This document shows, in pieces, positions 15,883 through 25,952 of a DNA stretch of 64,000 nucleotides. The translations under genes were made by a program, and so were the position numbers. The stretch comes from Dyadobacter pollutisoli. GTDB lineage: Bacteria > Bacteroidota > Bacteroidia > Cytophagales > Spirosomataceae. The stretch covers positions 1,552,501 to 1,616,500 of the forward strand of contig NZ_CP112998.1 of the NCBI RefSeq assembly GCF_026625565.1, given 5' to 3'. How positions within the stretch are numbered: the first letter of the stretch is position 1; each line of letters starts with the position of its first letter. The notes beneath the pieces were generated by a model. That model was not told where the DNA came from. It searched no databases and saw nothing but the letters and a program-made list of their open reading frames with translations.

Positions 15883-16236
15883 TTATTGTGAGTGACTTGA
15901 TCGATGTATTTCGGATTCACCAGACGAGATTTGTGGATACGCAGAAAAAAGATTTCTTACTGCCAATACCATGTCTTCAATGACGCATTTACAAACATCG
16001 TCATCTATACTTTGAATCCTGATGAATAAATTTAGATCGCCGTGCTTATGCATCAATCCATACCACAAAGTGTTTTCCACATAATGTTGCAGCATGGACG
16101 GGAGCACAATTTCTTCTGCTTTTAGTTCATCGTCCAAAATGACGCTATATATAGTGATGACTAAGGTAGAAAACGAAGAAGAAGGTAGCAACAAAATGGT
16201 TGTAGTCCATTGAGTAAGAACTTCGAATTTTTCCAA
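15883..16236 (-). pseudogene. Remnant of LytS-type sensor kinase joined to a LytTR regulator tail
   Basis: Frame 1 on the minus strand encodes the ATP-binding start of a LytS/YehU-type histidine kinase (LPSMLQHYVENTLWYGLMHK, then CKCVIED). Directly after IED the next conserved residues, GIGSKKS, continue only after a one-base shift. A few bases on, a third frame encodes FFLRIHKSRLVNPKYIDQV, the C-terminal signature of a LytTR DNA-binding domain. The most economical explanation is a kinase gene followed by its LytTR partner gene, collapsed by a deletion and one or more frameshifts. The parts are too short to function. It lies downstream of the large propeller kinase on the same strand. Confidence 0.75.
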
Positions 16237-16282
16237 AAAGGATAGTCGTTGCGAGTCAAACTCGGATGACCATCCCGACCAT

Positions 16283-19200
16283 TCACCCAGTCTGCACCTG
16301 CTTCGCTACAAACGCACGCTGAAGTGAGGCTTTGATTTCTTCGTAACGAAGCGGCTTGGATACATAATCATCCATTCCCGACTGTAAACAGATTTCCCGA
16401 TCTTCCTGCATGGCGTTAGCGGTCATGGCGATAATGTAAGGTTGTTGAATGGCTAATTTGCGAATAAGGCGTGTAGCTTCGAGGCCGTCCATTTCAGGCA
16501 TTTGAACATCCATAAAAACAATATCAAATGATTGCAACTTTGCCTCTTCCAGAGCTTCCTTGCCGTTTCTTGCCACCTGCGTCGGGTAGCCTAGTTTGGT
16601 TAGTACCGTGACAAACAACTTCTCATTGATAGCGTTATCTTCTGCGATCAGGATTTTTAATGGGAATTCCTCGGCAAAATAAGTAGAGAGTAAGCTTTTG
16701 CCTTCTGCAGTGGACGAATCTGTGGTGACGACCTGCTTTGAAAGCTCCTTTTTAATAACATCTCCAAGTCTTTGATGTTTTACCGGTTTGGTGAGTATCG
16801 AGCAGAAAATACCTGCGTAGTTTTTTCGGGTTTCATCTCCCACTGAGCTTAACAGCACGATTGGCAGCTCATTGAACCGTTCCCGGACTTTCTGAGCAAG
16901 CTGCACACCATTCATTTCGGGCATGTTCTGATCGGTAATGACCATGTCGATCTTTTCGTTGCTGCTCAAAATTCGAAGGGCCTCTTTGCCCGAGGAAGCC
17001 AGTATTGGAATCAGATTCCAGTTTTTGAGCTGCGTTTCGATAATTCTTAAATTAGTTTTGTTATCATCGACCACTAATATCGTTTTACCCTCCGATCCAG
17101 GCCCATTCATTTCTCCCGCTAGACGGACCGAGTCTTCACTGGGCTCGGTATGGATCGTAAAATAGAAGCTCGTACCAGTAGCCACTTCACTTTCCGCATA
17201 GATATTTCCGCCCATCAGTTCCACCAAACGCTGACTGATGACCAGTCCCAGGCCAGTACCCCCATACTTACGGGTATGTGATGAATCAACTTGTGAGAAT
17301 GCCTTGAACAGAAGGTTCAGCTTATCTTCCGGAATGCCTATGCCCGTGTCCTGTACTCGAAATTTCAGTTCGATTCGGTTCTTCCCTACTTTTCCGGTGT
17401 TTTCAACGCTCACCATGATCTCGCCTTGATGAGTGAACTTGATGGCATTGCCCACCAGATTGATCAAAACCTGCCGTAAACGGAGATTGTCACCCACGAT
17501 CGAGGCGGGGACCTGGGGGTCTATTTGGTAAACAAGATCGAGGCCAACCTCAGCTGCTTTTCTTGAAAAAATTCCCAATACTTCTTCAATACACTCATGC
17601 AGGTCGAATGGCTTGCTTTCCAACTCCATGTTACCCGACTCTATTTTTGAAAAGTCAAGGATGTCATTGATGACAGTCAACAAGCCATCCCCGCAGCTAA
17701 TAATGGTATCTGCATACTCGGCTTGTTCTTCTGTCATTTCAGTTTGGGACATGAGCAAGGCCATGCCCAGAATACCATTCATCGGAGTTCTGATTTCATG
17801 GCTCATGGTAGCCAGAAATATACTTTTGGCTTGATTGGCCTTTTCTGCTTCCTGCCTGGCTTGTTGTTCTTCGACGTGTTTCTGTTGAAGCTCGCCGTTC
17901 AGTTTGTGAAGATTGTCGGCTTGCCGTTCAAGTTCTTGTTTTTGCAAGATAACTTCTTTCGTTCTTTCCTCAACCTGATTCTGTAACGCGATTTGCTGCC
18001 TTTTTATAACTTTGATCCTGGCCCGGTATAACAAGACAATAATCAACAGGCTAAGCAGAAGACCTATAATACGGAACCACCAAGTCTTCCAGAACGGCGG
18101 GATAATATGCAGTCTCACCGAGGTTCCGGCCTCATTCCAGATACCATCGTTGTTGGATGCTTTCACACGAAACACATAATCCCCGGGATCCAGATTAGTG
18201 TAAGTAGCCCTTCTGATGGTGCCGGGATATATCCAATCCTCATCAAAACCTTCTAATTTATAGGCATATTTGTTTTTGCGTGTCAGCGTATAGTTCAGGG
18301 CCGTAAACTCGAAGGAGAGCATCAGGTCCTTGTAGGACACGGTAATGTCTTTTGCTTCAATAATATGGCTTCTGATTGGGGAATCTTTGTCCTGGGGGCT
18401 TACCGAGCGGTTGAAAATCTGAAAGTCAGTAATGAAAACAGGAGGAATAGAGCGATTATAGCGGATGCTGTCGGGATGAAAAACGTTCAGGCCGTTCTGC
18501 CCTCCAAAATACATGGTCCCAGCTTCGTTTTTATAAAAGGACATCCGGTTAAAGGAAGTACCTTGCAAGCCGTCGCTATTGTCAAAATTTTTGAATACCC
18601 TGGTCGCGGGGTTAAATGCGGAAAGGCCATTATTGGTGCTGATCCACAAAGTTCCGTGCCCATCTTCCATCATGCCCTGAATCACATCATTGGGCAATCC
18701 GTCTTTCTGGCGATAGCTGACAAACTGCCTGCGAACCCTGTCAAAAAGGTTAAGACCTCCGTTTGTGCCTATCCAAAGATTTCCTTTGCTATCATCATAA
18801 ATGCAATTGACCAGATTGTTGCTGATCGTCTTCGGATCGTTTAAGTTGTTTAGAAATGAGGTAAATGTGTTGTCTTTTTCAGTGAAAAAATTCAAACCAC
18901 CACCTTCCGTTCCAATCCACAAAACCCCCGCACGGTCTACGTGCATAGACAAGATCAGATTGCTGCTAATACTGCCCTTTTTCTCAGAGTCATGAATATA
19001 TCGGACGTAAGACCCTTTTGCTTTGTCATAGCGAAGTAATCCATCTGAGGTTCCAATCCAAAGCGAACCTTTCAAATCATCGATAAGTGCATGAATATTG
19101 GCCGGTATGGCGTCTTTAATCTTTCCCTCTTTATTGAGGTTGCTGAAAGAATCACCGGGGCGGTTGTAAACACTGATGCCGCCCTTGTAGTTACCAATCC

Positions 19201-20497
19201 ACATTTTCTGGTTACTATCCTCATGCAGGGATATGATATAGTTGCTTGCAATGCTCTGGCTTTTGCCCGGTTGGTGCAGATAATGTTTAAATCGATTGGT
19301 AGAACGGTCCCGCACATTGATACCGCCGCCGTCCGTTCCCAGCCACAATTTCCCCTCATGATCTTCGGTGATAGAAAGAATATTATCATTGTTGATGCCT
19401 TGCGGCTCACTAGGATTACTTCTGTAACGATTAAATTTTAAGGGCTCACGGTCCATTACGTTGACCCCGCCGCTATATGTGCCCACCCACATCGCTCCCA
19501 TTTTGTCACAGAAAAGAGAGTAGATAGAGCCATTGTTAATTCCCTCGGGATTGGCCTTATTGGCGACATATTTTGTGAAACCCCCGTTTTTTTCGAGGAT
19601 ATTAATGCCGCCATTTCTGGTGCCGATCCAAAGTCTCTTGCTTTTATCTTCTGTGATGGAAAGAACGTCATTATGCGAAATGCTCTGCGGATCAGCTGAG
19701 CTGTGGCGATAAGCAATGAACTTACCGATATTTCTGTCCATCAGGTTCAGCCCACCACCTTCCGTTGCGATCCAAAGATTATTTTTCGAATCTTCGTAGA
19801 TGCTATTGAGTTGGTTATTGCTGATGGAAGCCGGGTCGGCGGGATCATGGACATAATGGATAAAACGGTCGGAGTCCGTATCCAGCATGTCCAAGCCTTT
19901 CTCTTTGCTTCCTGCCCAAACCGTACCCGACTTATCAACCAATACACAGGTAATGGAATTGCTCGCAAGGCTCCCGGTATTCTTCGGGTCATGCACATAC
20001 CTGCGAAAAGTTTTTTTTGTCGTGTCGTAATAATTCAGTCCACCGCCGTCGGTCCCAATCCAAAGATTTCCCTTCAAATCCTGGGCAATGGATAACACGT
20101 TATTGCTGCCGATGCTTGTCATTTTTTTGGGATCGTGACGGAAGTTTTCGAACTGGTTTGTCTGATAATTATAACAGCTTATACCTCCATCATCCGTACC
20201 GACCCAAAGTCCGCCGTTTCTATCGGCGAATACCACGTGGACATAGCTGTGTCCCAGACTACCAGCATTGCCTGGTTCATTGTGATAAACCATAAACCTG
20301 TATCCATCGTACATGTTCAGACCGTCCTGTGTTCCAAACCACATGAATCCACGGCGGTCCGCAGCGATACTGGTCACATTATTCTGTGAAAGGCCTTGAT
20401 TGGTGGTCAGGTGGCGGAATGGCCTGTTTTTTTCTTGCGCTTGAAGAAAGTTGATAGAGAACAAAAGAAAAATAACCGAGACGAGAGATACTTTCAT
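16283..20497 (-). CDS. Propeller-sensor hybrid histidine kinase with two receivers
   Basis: About 1404 residues. After a signal peptide (start taken as the second methionine, MKVSLVSVIF) come fourteen two-component propeller repeats of the form LWIGTxxGGLNxxD, enough for two seven-bladed propellers in the periplasm. A Y_Y_Y domain follows near 745-810, then one membrane helix (WWFRIIGLLLSLLIIVLL), a coiled coil, a HisKA domain with the phospho-acceptor in MSHEIRTPMNG (about residue 900), an HATPase domain and two receivers. Both receivers keep DD/ED, phospho-Asp and Lys. Unlike classical hybrid regulators of Bacteroidota it has no AraC-type DNA-binding tail, so it must act through other proteins. 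A weak promoter-like pair lies at 20510-20538. Confidence 0.93.
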   Translation of the reverse strand: MKVSLVSVIFLLFSINFLQAQEKNRPFRHLTTNQGLSQNNVTSIAADRRGFMWFGTQDGLNMYDGYRFMVYHNEPGNAGSLGHSYVHVVFADRNGGLWVGTDDGGISCYNYQTNQFENFRHDPKKMTSIGSNNVLSIAQDLKGNLWIGTDGGGLNYYDTTKKTFRRYVHDPKNTGSLASNSITCVLVDKSGTVWAGSKEKGLDMLDTDSDRFIHYVHDPADPASISNNQLNSIYEDSKNNLWIATEGGGLNLMDRNIGKFIAYRHSSADPQSISHNDVLSITEDKSKRLWIGTRNGGINILEKNGGFTKYVANKANPEGINNGSIYSLFCDKMGAMWVGTYSGGVNVMDREPLKFNRYRSNPSEPQGINNDNILSITEDHEGKLWLGTDGGGINVRDRSTNRFKHYLHQPGKSQSIASNYIISLHEDSNQKMWIGNYKGGISVYNRPGDSFSNLNKEGKIKDAIPANIHALIDDLKGSLWIGTSDGLLRYDKAKGSYVRYIHDSEKKGSISSNLILSMHVDRAGVLWIGTEGGGLNFFTEKDNTFTSFLNNLNDPKTISNNLVNCIYDDSKGNLWIGTNGGLNLFDRVRRQFVSYRQKDGLPNDVIQGMMEDGHGTLWISTNNGLSAFNPATRVFKNFDNSDGLQGTSFNRMSFYKNEAGTMYFGGQNGLNVFHPDSIRYNRSIPPVFITDFQIFNRSVSPQDKDSPIRSHIIEAKDITVSYKDLMLSFEFTALNYTLTRKNKYAYKLEGFDEDWIYPGTIRRATYTNLDPGDYVFRVKASNNDGIWNEAGTSVRLHIIPPFWKTWWFRIIGLLLSLLIIVLLYRARIKVIKRQQIALQNQVEERTKEVILQKQELERQADNLHKLNGELQQKHVEEQQARQEAEKANQAKSIFLATMSHEIRTPMNGILGMALLMSQTEMTEEQAEYADTIISCGDGLLTVINDILDFSKIESGNMELESKPFDLHECIEEVLGIFSRKAAEVGLDLVYQIDPQVPASIVGDNLRLRQVLINLVGNAIKFTHQGEIMVSVENTGKVGKNRIELKFRVQDTGIGIPEDKLNLLFKAFSQVDSSHTRKYGGTGLGLVISQRLVELMGGNIYAESEVATGTSFYFTIHTEPSEDSVRLAGEMNGPGSEGKTILVVDDNKTNLRIIETQLKNWNLIPILASSGKEALRILSSNEKIDMVITDQNMPEMNGVQLAQKVRERFNELPIVLLSSVGDETRKNYAGIFCSILTKPVKHQRLGDVIKKELSKQVVTTDSSTAEGKSLLSTYFAEEFPLKILIAEDNAINEKLFVTVLTKLGYPTQVARNGKEALEEAKLQSFDIVFMDVQMPEMDGLEATRLIRKLAIQQPYIIAMTANAMQEDREICLQSGMDDYVSKPLRYEEIKASLQRAFVAKQVQTG

Positions 20498-20583
20498 TTT
20501 ACATTTAACCAAATAAAGTATTACTTAACTTTTGTCAATTTGCAATTAGATTTAACTGCTTTTTGACTTGTTATAGTAACTAC

Positions 20584-20609
20584 TTCTACATTATCTATTA
20601 AATGTAGAA
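20584..20609. promoter_or_regulatory. Inverted repeat between divergent signalling genes
   Basis: TTCTACATT (20584-20592) and AATGTAGAA (20601-20609) form a perfect 9-bp inverted repeat with an 8-base spacer, between the propeller kinase and the response regulator at 20689. It has no T-run in either direction, so an operator is more likely than a terminator. Confidence 0.4.
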
Positions 20610-20688
20610 AAAAAAATTATTTTTCTGCAATTTTATAGTGGAGAGGTTTGCGGATGGTTTATAATAAAATTCTTACGCTCAATATATA

Positions 20689-21066
20689 ATGGAGTTTATT
20701 ATAATAGATGACAGTGTATTTGACTTATTTACTCAGGAGAAACTGCTTTTAAAAAGTGGGTTGGCGAAAACTGTCCGTCCATTCAATTCGGCTTCCGATG
20801 CAATGGAGTATTTGAAATTGTCTGACGAAACATTTCCTGAGACGGTGATCCTGCTCGATTTACAGATGCCGGGTATTAATGGTTTCGAATTTACCGTACA
20901 TTACGCGTCATTACCTGCCAGTCTAAGGGACAAGGTCAAATTGTTTATGATATCCTCGACGGTGGATATCGTGGATATTGAAGAAGCAAGTTCCAATCCT
21001 CACATTATCGAGCTGTTGTCGAAGCCTCTGGAAATAACTCTCTTGAGAGAGTTGTTGGCAAAATAA
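20689..21066 (+). CDS. Single-domain response regulator
   Basis: A 125-residue receiver domain with nothing attached. The acidic pair (IIIDDS, residues 7-8), the phospho-accepting aspartate (LLDLQMP), the switch serine (MISST) and the conserved lysine (LSKPL) are all present, so it should be phosphorylated. It is divergent from the propeller kinase across 190 bases that hold an inverted repeat, and could be a phosphate sink or output partner of that kinase; this is inference. The downstream TreY-MalQ gene starts 76 bases later on the same strand. Confidence 0.9.
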   Translation: MEFIIIDDSVFDLFTQEKLLLKSGLAKTVRPFNSASDAMEYLKLSDETFPETVILLDLQMPGINGFEFTVHYASLPASLRDKVKLFMISSTVDIVDIEEASSNPHIIELLSKPLEITLLRELLAK

Positions 21067-21142
21067 AATGGAGGGTACAATATTTCATCATTGGAAGCTG
21101 GCATAGTATTTAGAGTGCAAAAACACATCATATCCGGCTACT

Positions 21143-24100
21143 ATGCAATATCCTGTATCTACCTATCGCCTACAATTCCACAAAGATTTTTCGTTTGCAG
21201 ATTTTGAGTCACTGATACCCTATTTTCGAAAACTGGGCGTCGGGACGATTTATGCCTCGCCGATTTTTGCTGCCACCGCAGGAAGCACACATGGCTATGA
21301 TGGTATCGATCCGAGCCGCATTGATTCGGAGTTGGGTACATTGGAGCAGTTTCGGGAGCTCAGTAAAGAGCTGAAAAAAAGTAACATAGGATGGTTGCAG
21401 GATATTGTACCCAATCACATGGCCTATCATCACGAAAATCAATGGCTCATGGATGTACTGGAAAAGGGTGGGCTGTCTGTGTACGCTCCTTTTTTTGATA
21501 TCAGCCTGAACAGCCAGTTTTTTCATGGCAAGATAATGGCCCCGTTTCTGGGAAAAGAACTGAATGATGCCATCCAAACAGGGGAGATTGCCTTAAAGTA
21601 TAACGACCACAGATTGACCCTGGATTTTGGGAGTTCCTCTTTTCCAGTCAATTTGCGCTCGTATTTGACAGTACTGAATTTGAGCGGAGCCGGACAGCCA
21701 CAATCAGCTCATCAGCTGGTGAATCTGCTGAAAGAAATACACGAAACAGAAGATCCAAAAACATATGCCAGCCAATGGAACGAGTTTCTGCTGCAACTTT
21801 CGGCATTGAACCGGAACAAATCCTTTCAAACTTTTTTTAAGAATGCCCTTGATCAGATTAATGCAAACAAAGTCCTGCTGACGCAGCTGGCCGACCAGCA
21901 GGAATACCTGCTCTGCGATTGGAGAAAAAGCGAGCAGGAGATTAATTTTCGACGATTTTTTACAGTTAACAGCCTGATATGCCTCAATATGCAGGACGAT
22001 TCGGTCTGGGAGAAGTACCATCAATTTGTCCATCTTTTACTGGACGAAGGTATTGTCCAGGGGTTGAGGATCGATCACATTGACGGTCTTTACAATCCAG
22101 CCAATTACCTTGAAAAAATCAGGGAACTGGCAGGAAAGGATACTTATATTGTTGTTGAAAAAATACTTGAAAAAAACGAGAAGCTTCCCGCGAACTGGCC
22201 TGTTGAAGGAACATCGGGTTATGAATTTTTAGCGGTACTCAATAACGTATTTACCAATAGCGCCGCCGAAGAAGCATTTACGGACTATTATCAAGATTTG
22301 ATTCAAAATGAGGATCCCATTCGAATTCATTTGCTTAGAAAAAAGGCCGAGATTCTCTACGAGCATATGGGTGGAGAGCTGGAAAACCTGTATGGTCTTT
22401 TTGTGGAGCTCGAATTAACGGAGGGCAAAGAGCTTGAAATAGTTGACAAAAATAATCTCAAAAAGGCTATTGGTGAATTTTTGATTCACTGCCCGGTGTA
22501 CCGCTACTATGGAACAACCATGCCGCTGCCCGAAGCAGAAAATGCCGCCGTTGGTAAAATTCTGGATGAAGTTGCCGCAAGCCATAGCGAGCTTTCGGGT
22601 GCGGTGGCATTATTATCGAAATCCTTGCTTGAAAAACCTTCATCGGCTGACGAGGCATACCGGTCAAAAGCGCTGGCATTTTATCAGCGCCTGATGCAAT
22701 TTTCCGGTCCCTTAATGGCCAAAGGCGGTGAGGACACATTAATGTATACCTATTATCGTTTCATCGGCCATAATGAAGTCGGCGATTTTCCAGACCGGTT
22801 TGGGGTACCGGTCAAAGATTTTCATACCTATATGCGCACGCGCAGCAATGAATGGCCGTTTGCGCTCAGCACGACCTCCACGCATGACACCAAGCGGGGC
22901 GAAGATGTACGGGCGAGATTAAATGTATTGACCGACTTGCCCCGACAGTGGCTTGACCAGGTAAGTAAATGGAGAAACCTTAACAGCCCATTAAAAGAAG
23001 GCAAAGCAGGGCCGGACGACAATGATGAATACCTGATATACCAGACATTGACAGGTGCATATCCGATGCCTGGCGAGGGAAGCGATGATTTTCCTCAAAG
23101 GCTAAGTAATTACCTGGAAAAGGCCATCAGAGAGGCAAAAGAACAAAGTAGCTGGGCGGAACCCGACTACGAATATGAGCAAAATGTTAAGGGTTTTGCC
23201 GCGCAGTTACTCAACGAGGAAGGTGATTTCTGGCAAAATTTCTCCTCTTTCCACGCAAAAATATCAGACTATGGGATTGTGAACTCGTTGGCGCAGCTAA
23301 TTCTTAAATTTACCTGCCCAGGAGTACCGGATGTGTATCAGGGCTGTGAATTGTGGGATTTTAGTCTGGTCGATCCCGATAACCGAAGACCGGTCGATTA
23401 TAATTTAAGGGAAGCATCACTGAAAGAATTTGAGGAAAGGGACGTCGAGGTCTTATTGGAAAACCTTTGGCTGAACCGAAACGATGCAAAAGTGAAATTG
23501 TGGTTGACCAGCGCTTTATACCGCCTCAGAAGGGATAACCCTTTACTATTCACTCAGGGTGACTATATCGCTCTTAAAACACGCGGCATCTATAAGGACC
23601 ACTTGCTTGCTTTTGCCAGAAAGTATAAAAAGGATTTTTATGTGGTGGTGGTCCCGCTCCACACTGCGCAACTTTGCGAACAGCAGAGTGAAGCATTTTT
23701 GGATCTGGACTGGAAGGATACAACCGTTATCCTTCCTGATAATCTTTCCTCGGACTGGCTCAATGTTTTGACCGAAAGAAATGGGAAGTTCCCTGGAAAA
23801 TTTCATCCCCAGGAACTATTTACCCACTTACCAGTTGCCATTTTAAAAGGTTCCCGGCTTGACAGCGGGCGAAAAGCTGGCGTTTTAATGCACATTACTT
23901 CTTTGCCCTCGCCGTTTGGAATAGGCGATATGGGTCCCGAAGCCTTTGCATTTGCAGATTTTCTTGAAAAAGGCAATCAGAGGTTATGGCAGATACTCCC
24001 GCTGAACCCGATTGAAGAAGCACAGGGAAATTCACCATACAGCGCTTTGTGCAGCCGGGCCGGAAACCCGCTCTTGATCAGTCCGGAAGAACTCATGAAG

Positions 24101-25366
24101 GATGACCTGCTGTCAGCCAAAACACTGTCACAATACTACCTTCCGCAAACCGGGCATGTAAGTTTTTCAAAAGCTCAGCATGTGAAAGCCGAGCTTTTGA
24201 AAATGGCATACGAAACATTTGATCAAAACGCTAATAATGCTGACAGAGCCGATTTTGAAGGCTTTTGTACAAAAAATTCCGAATGGCTTGGGGACTTTGC
24301 ACTTTATATGGTGCTGAAAGAAAAACATGGAAGCCAGCCTTGGTACGAATGGCCCGAGCCATTCAGGCTAAGGGATGATAATGCATTGCAAACAGTGTTA
24401 AAGACAGAAGCTGATGGCATTCGCTACATTCAATGGCAGCAATATATATTTGACAAGCAATGGAAAAAGTTGCGCGCTTACTGTAATGGTTTGAATATAG
24501 GCCTGCTGGGAGATATTCCATTCTATGTGAGTTATGATTCATCAGATGTCTGGTCCAACCGGGAGCTCTTTTGCGTCGATGAGAAAGGCAGGATCACGGG
24601 TGTTGCCGGGGTTCCGCCGGACGCTTTTTCTGATGACGGCCAGCTTTGGGGTATGCCGGTATTTAACTGGGAAGCCCTCCAAGCACAGGATTACCAATGG
24701 TGGGTGGCGCGGCTCGCTAAAAATATCGAGCTTTTTGACCTGATAAGACTGGATCATTTTCGCGCCTTTGCCGATTACTGGCAGGTACCGGGCGGAGAAA
24801 AAACTGCTGTCAATGGCGAGTGGAAACTGGGGCCGGACGAGGCATTTTTTACGAAAATGCACGAAACATTCGGTAACCTTCCCTTCATTGCGGAGGATTT
24901 GGGTGAAGTAAGTCCTGAGGTGTTTAAGCTCAGAGATAAATTCTCACTGCCTGGCATGAAGGTACTGCAATTTGCATTTGACGAAAATATGCCGCAATCA
25001 GATCACATTGCCCACAATTTCTCCCCCAATTTCATCGCCTATACGGGTACTCATGACAATAATACGGTAAAAGGGTGGTTCCGTCAATCCACAGAGGATG
25101 CCCTGCGGTCCCGCATCGAAAACTACGTCGGCCACGACATAAATGAGGAGAATGTTTGCGAAGCATTGGCAAGACTTACTTACGGATCGGTCGCCAAGAC
25201 CGCGATTCTTCCTATTCAGGATGTATTGAATTTGGATGAAACATCGAAAATGAACAGCCCCGGCACGCACGGCGACAATTGGGCGTGGCGCCTCTTGCCG
25301 GGACAGATCGACGACAAAGCCGCACAATTTCTGGCCAATCTGACCGTGCTTTTTAACCGCGATTAG
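21143..25366 (+). CDS. Fused maltooligosyl-trehalose synthase / 4-alpha-glucanotransferase
   Basis: 1407 residues with two complete enzymes. Residues 1 to about 890 are a TreY-type GH13 maltooligosyl-trehalose synthase: the nucleophile in GLRIDHIDGLY, the acid in YIVVEKILE and the STTSTHDTKR motif are visible. From about 908 (GVLMHITSLPSPFGIGDMG) to the end is a GH77 MalQ amylomaltase with IRLDHFRAF, FIAEDLGE and YTGTHDNNT, so both sites look intact. TreY turns the reducing end of maltodextrins into a trehalose unit; MalQ disproportionates maltodextrins and could supply longer chains. TreZ, which releases trehalose, and TreX are not in the window. Both symbols treY and malQ would apply. Confidence 0.95.
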   Translation: MQYPVSTYRLQFHKDFSFADFESLIPYFRKLGVGTIYASPIFAATAGSTHGYDGIDPSRIDSELGTLEQFRELSKELKKSNIGWLQDIVPNHMAYHHENQWLMDVLEKGGLSVYAPFFDISLNSQFFHGKIMAPFLGKELNDAIQTGEIALKYNDHRLTLDFGSSSFPVNLRSYLTVLNLSGAGQPQSAHQLVNLLKEIHETEDPKTYASQWNEFLLQLSALNRNKSFQTFFKNALDQINANKVLLTQLADQQEYLLCDWRKSEQEINFRRFFTVNSLICLNMQDDSVWEKYHQFVHLLLDEGIVQGLRIDHIDGLYNPANYLEKIRELAGKDTYIVVEKILEKNEKLPANWPVEGTSGYEFLAVLNNVFTNSAAEEAFTDYYQDLIQNEDPIRIHLLRKKAEILYEHMGGELENLYGLFVELELTEGKELEIVDKNNLKKAIGEFLIHCPVYRYYGTTMPLPEAENAAVGKILDEVAASHSELSGAVALLSKSLLEKPSSADEAYRSKALAFYQRLMQFSGPLMAKGGEDTLMYTYYRFIGHNEVGDFPDRFGVPVKDFHTYMRTRSNEWPFALSTTSTHDTKRGEDVRARLNVLTDLPRQWLDQVSKWRNLNSPLKEGKAGPDDNDEYLIYQTLTGAYPMPGEGSDDFPQRLSNYLEKAIREAKEQSSWAEPDYEYEQNVKGFAAQLLNEEGDFWQNFSSFHAKISDYGIVNSLAQLILKFTCPGVPDVYQGCELWDFSLVDPDNRRPVDYNLREASLKEFEERDVEVLLENLWLNRNDAKVKLWLTSALYRLRRDNPLLFTQGDYIALKTRGIYKDHLLAFARKYKKDFYVVVVPLHTAQLCEQQSEAFLDLDWKDTTVILPDNLSSDWLNVLTERNGKFPGKFHPQELFTHLPVAILKGSRLDSGRKAGVLMHITSLPSPFGIGDMGPEAFAFADFLEKGNQRLWQILPLNPIEEAQGNSPYSALCSRAGNPLLISPEELMKDDLLSAKTLSQYYLPQTGHVSFSKAQHVKAELLKMAYETFDQNANNADRADFEGFCTKNSEWLGDFALYMVLKEKHGSQPWYEWPEPFRLRDDNALQTVLKTEADGIRYIQWQQYIFDKQWKKLRAYCNGLNIGLLGDIPFYVSYDSSDVWSNRELFCVDEKGRITGVAGVPPDAFSDDGQLWGMPVFNWEALQAQDYQWWVARLAKNIELFDLIRLDHFRAFADYWQVPGGEKTAVNGEWKLGPDEAFFTKMHETFGNLPFIAEDLGEVSPEVFKLRDKFSLPGMKVLQFAFDENMPQSDHIAHNFSPNFIAYTGTHDNNTVKGWFRQSTEDALRSRIENYVGHDINEENVCEALARLTYGSVAKTAILPIQDVLNLDETSKMNSPGTHGDNWAWRLLPGQIDDKAAQFLANLTVLFNRD

Positions 25367-25460
25367 GCGATCCGTGGTCTTTTGTCGATATTGACCGCGG
25401 CATTCATGGAATGATCTGGCAGAGATGCCATTATATTTGCAATGCACATTAATTGAGTAT

Positions 25461-25934
25461 ATGAAGCAGTTAAGGACATTATTTCTAATATTTTTAGTAG
25501 GCTTGTTGTGGCAGTTACAGGCGTGTAGGAAGTCGGCGGGAAATCCCGGTGAGGCAGCCGATATCCTTACCGGAACAAGCAAGTGGCAAATTGAGGAAAT
25601 TGCTGTAAATGATGCGGTTACCTTTAAAGATGGGAAGATGACGCAGCAATTTGGGGCCATTGATTTTGAACGATATATGGAAACGGTTGAGTTGAAAAAG
25701 GATGGTACTTTTTCAGGGATTTTTAAGGGAGAAAGCAAGCCTTTTCTTCTGAAATGGCAGGTCAATGAGAAGAATATTACAGTCAGTGCGCCGGAAGCAA
25801 AAGTGAAAGGAGGGGAATGGACGATCATGCCACAGGACGTCTCTGACGATTCATTTATCATGAAAACCCAGAGCACCGCCTATGACTACCCGCGAATGAC
25901 CAAAATTGCTTTGAAATTCAAACCTATGAAATAA
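25461..25934 (+). CDS. Small lipoprotein with lipocalin-like domain
   Basis: A 157-residue lipoprotein. The start at 25461 gives a lipoprotein signal peptide with hydrophobic core LFLIFLVGLLW and lipobox LQAC; the earlier in-frame start at 25425 would bury it. The mature part has the pattern of Bacteroidota lipocalin-like proteins: GTSKWQIEEIAVND, ELKKDGTFSG, LKWQVNEKNITV and a final strand. It would be anchored in the outer or inner membrane facing the periplasm. No ligand can be named. It lies 18 bases before the DUF4202 gene. Confidence 0.75.
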   Translation: MKQLRTLFLIFLVGLLWQLQACRKSAGNPGEAADILTGTSKWQIEEIAVNDAVTFKDGKMTQQFGAIDFERYMETVELKKDGTFSGIFKGESKPFLLKWQVNEKNITVSAPEAKVKGGEWTIMPQDVSDDSFIMKTQSTAYDYPRMTKIALKFKPMK

Positions 25935-25952
25935 TTTTTAGCTTCCGTCTCC

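Noticed and set aside
24998..25876. A 292-codon open frame on the minus strand across the end of the TreY-MalQ gene and the lipoprotein gene
   Set aside because: It lies antisense to two clearly real genes, its product is cysteine-, serine- and phenylalanine-rich with no fold or motif, and it crosses the boundary between the two genes.
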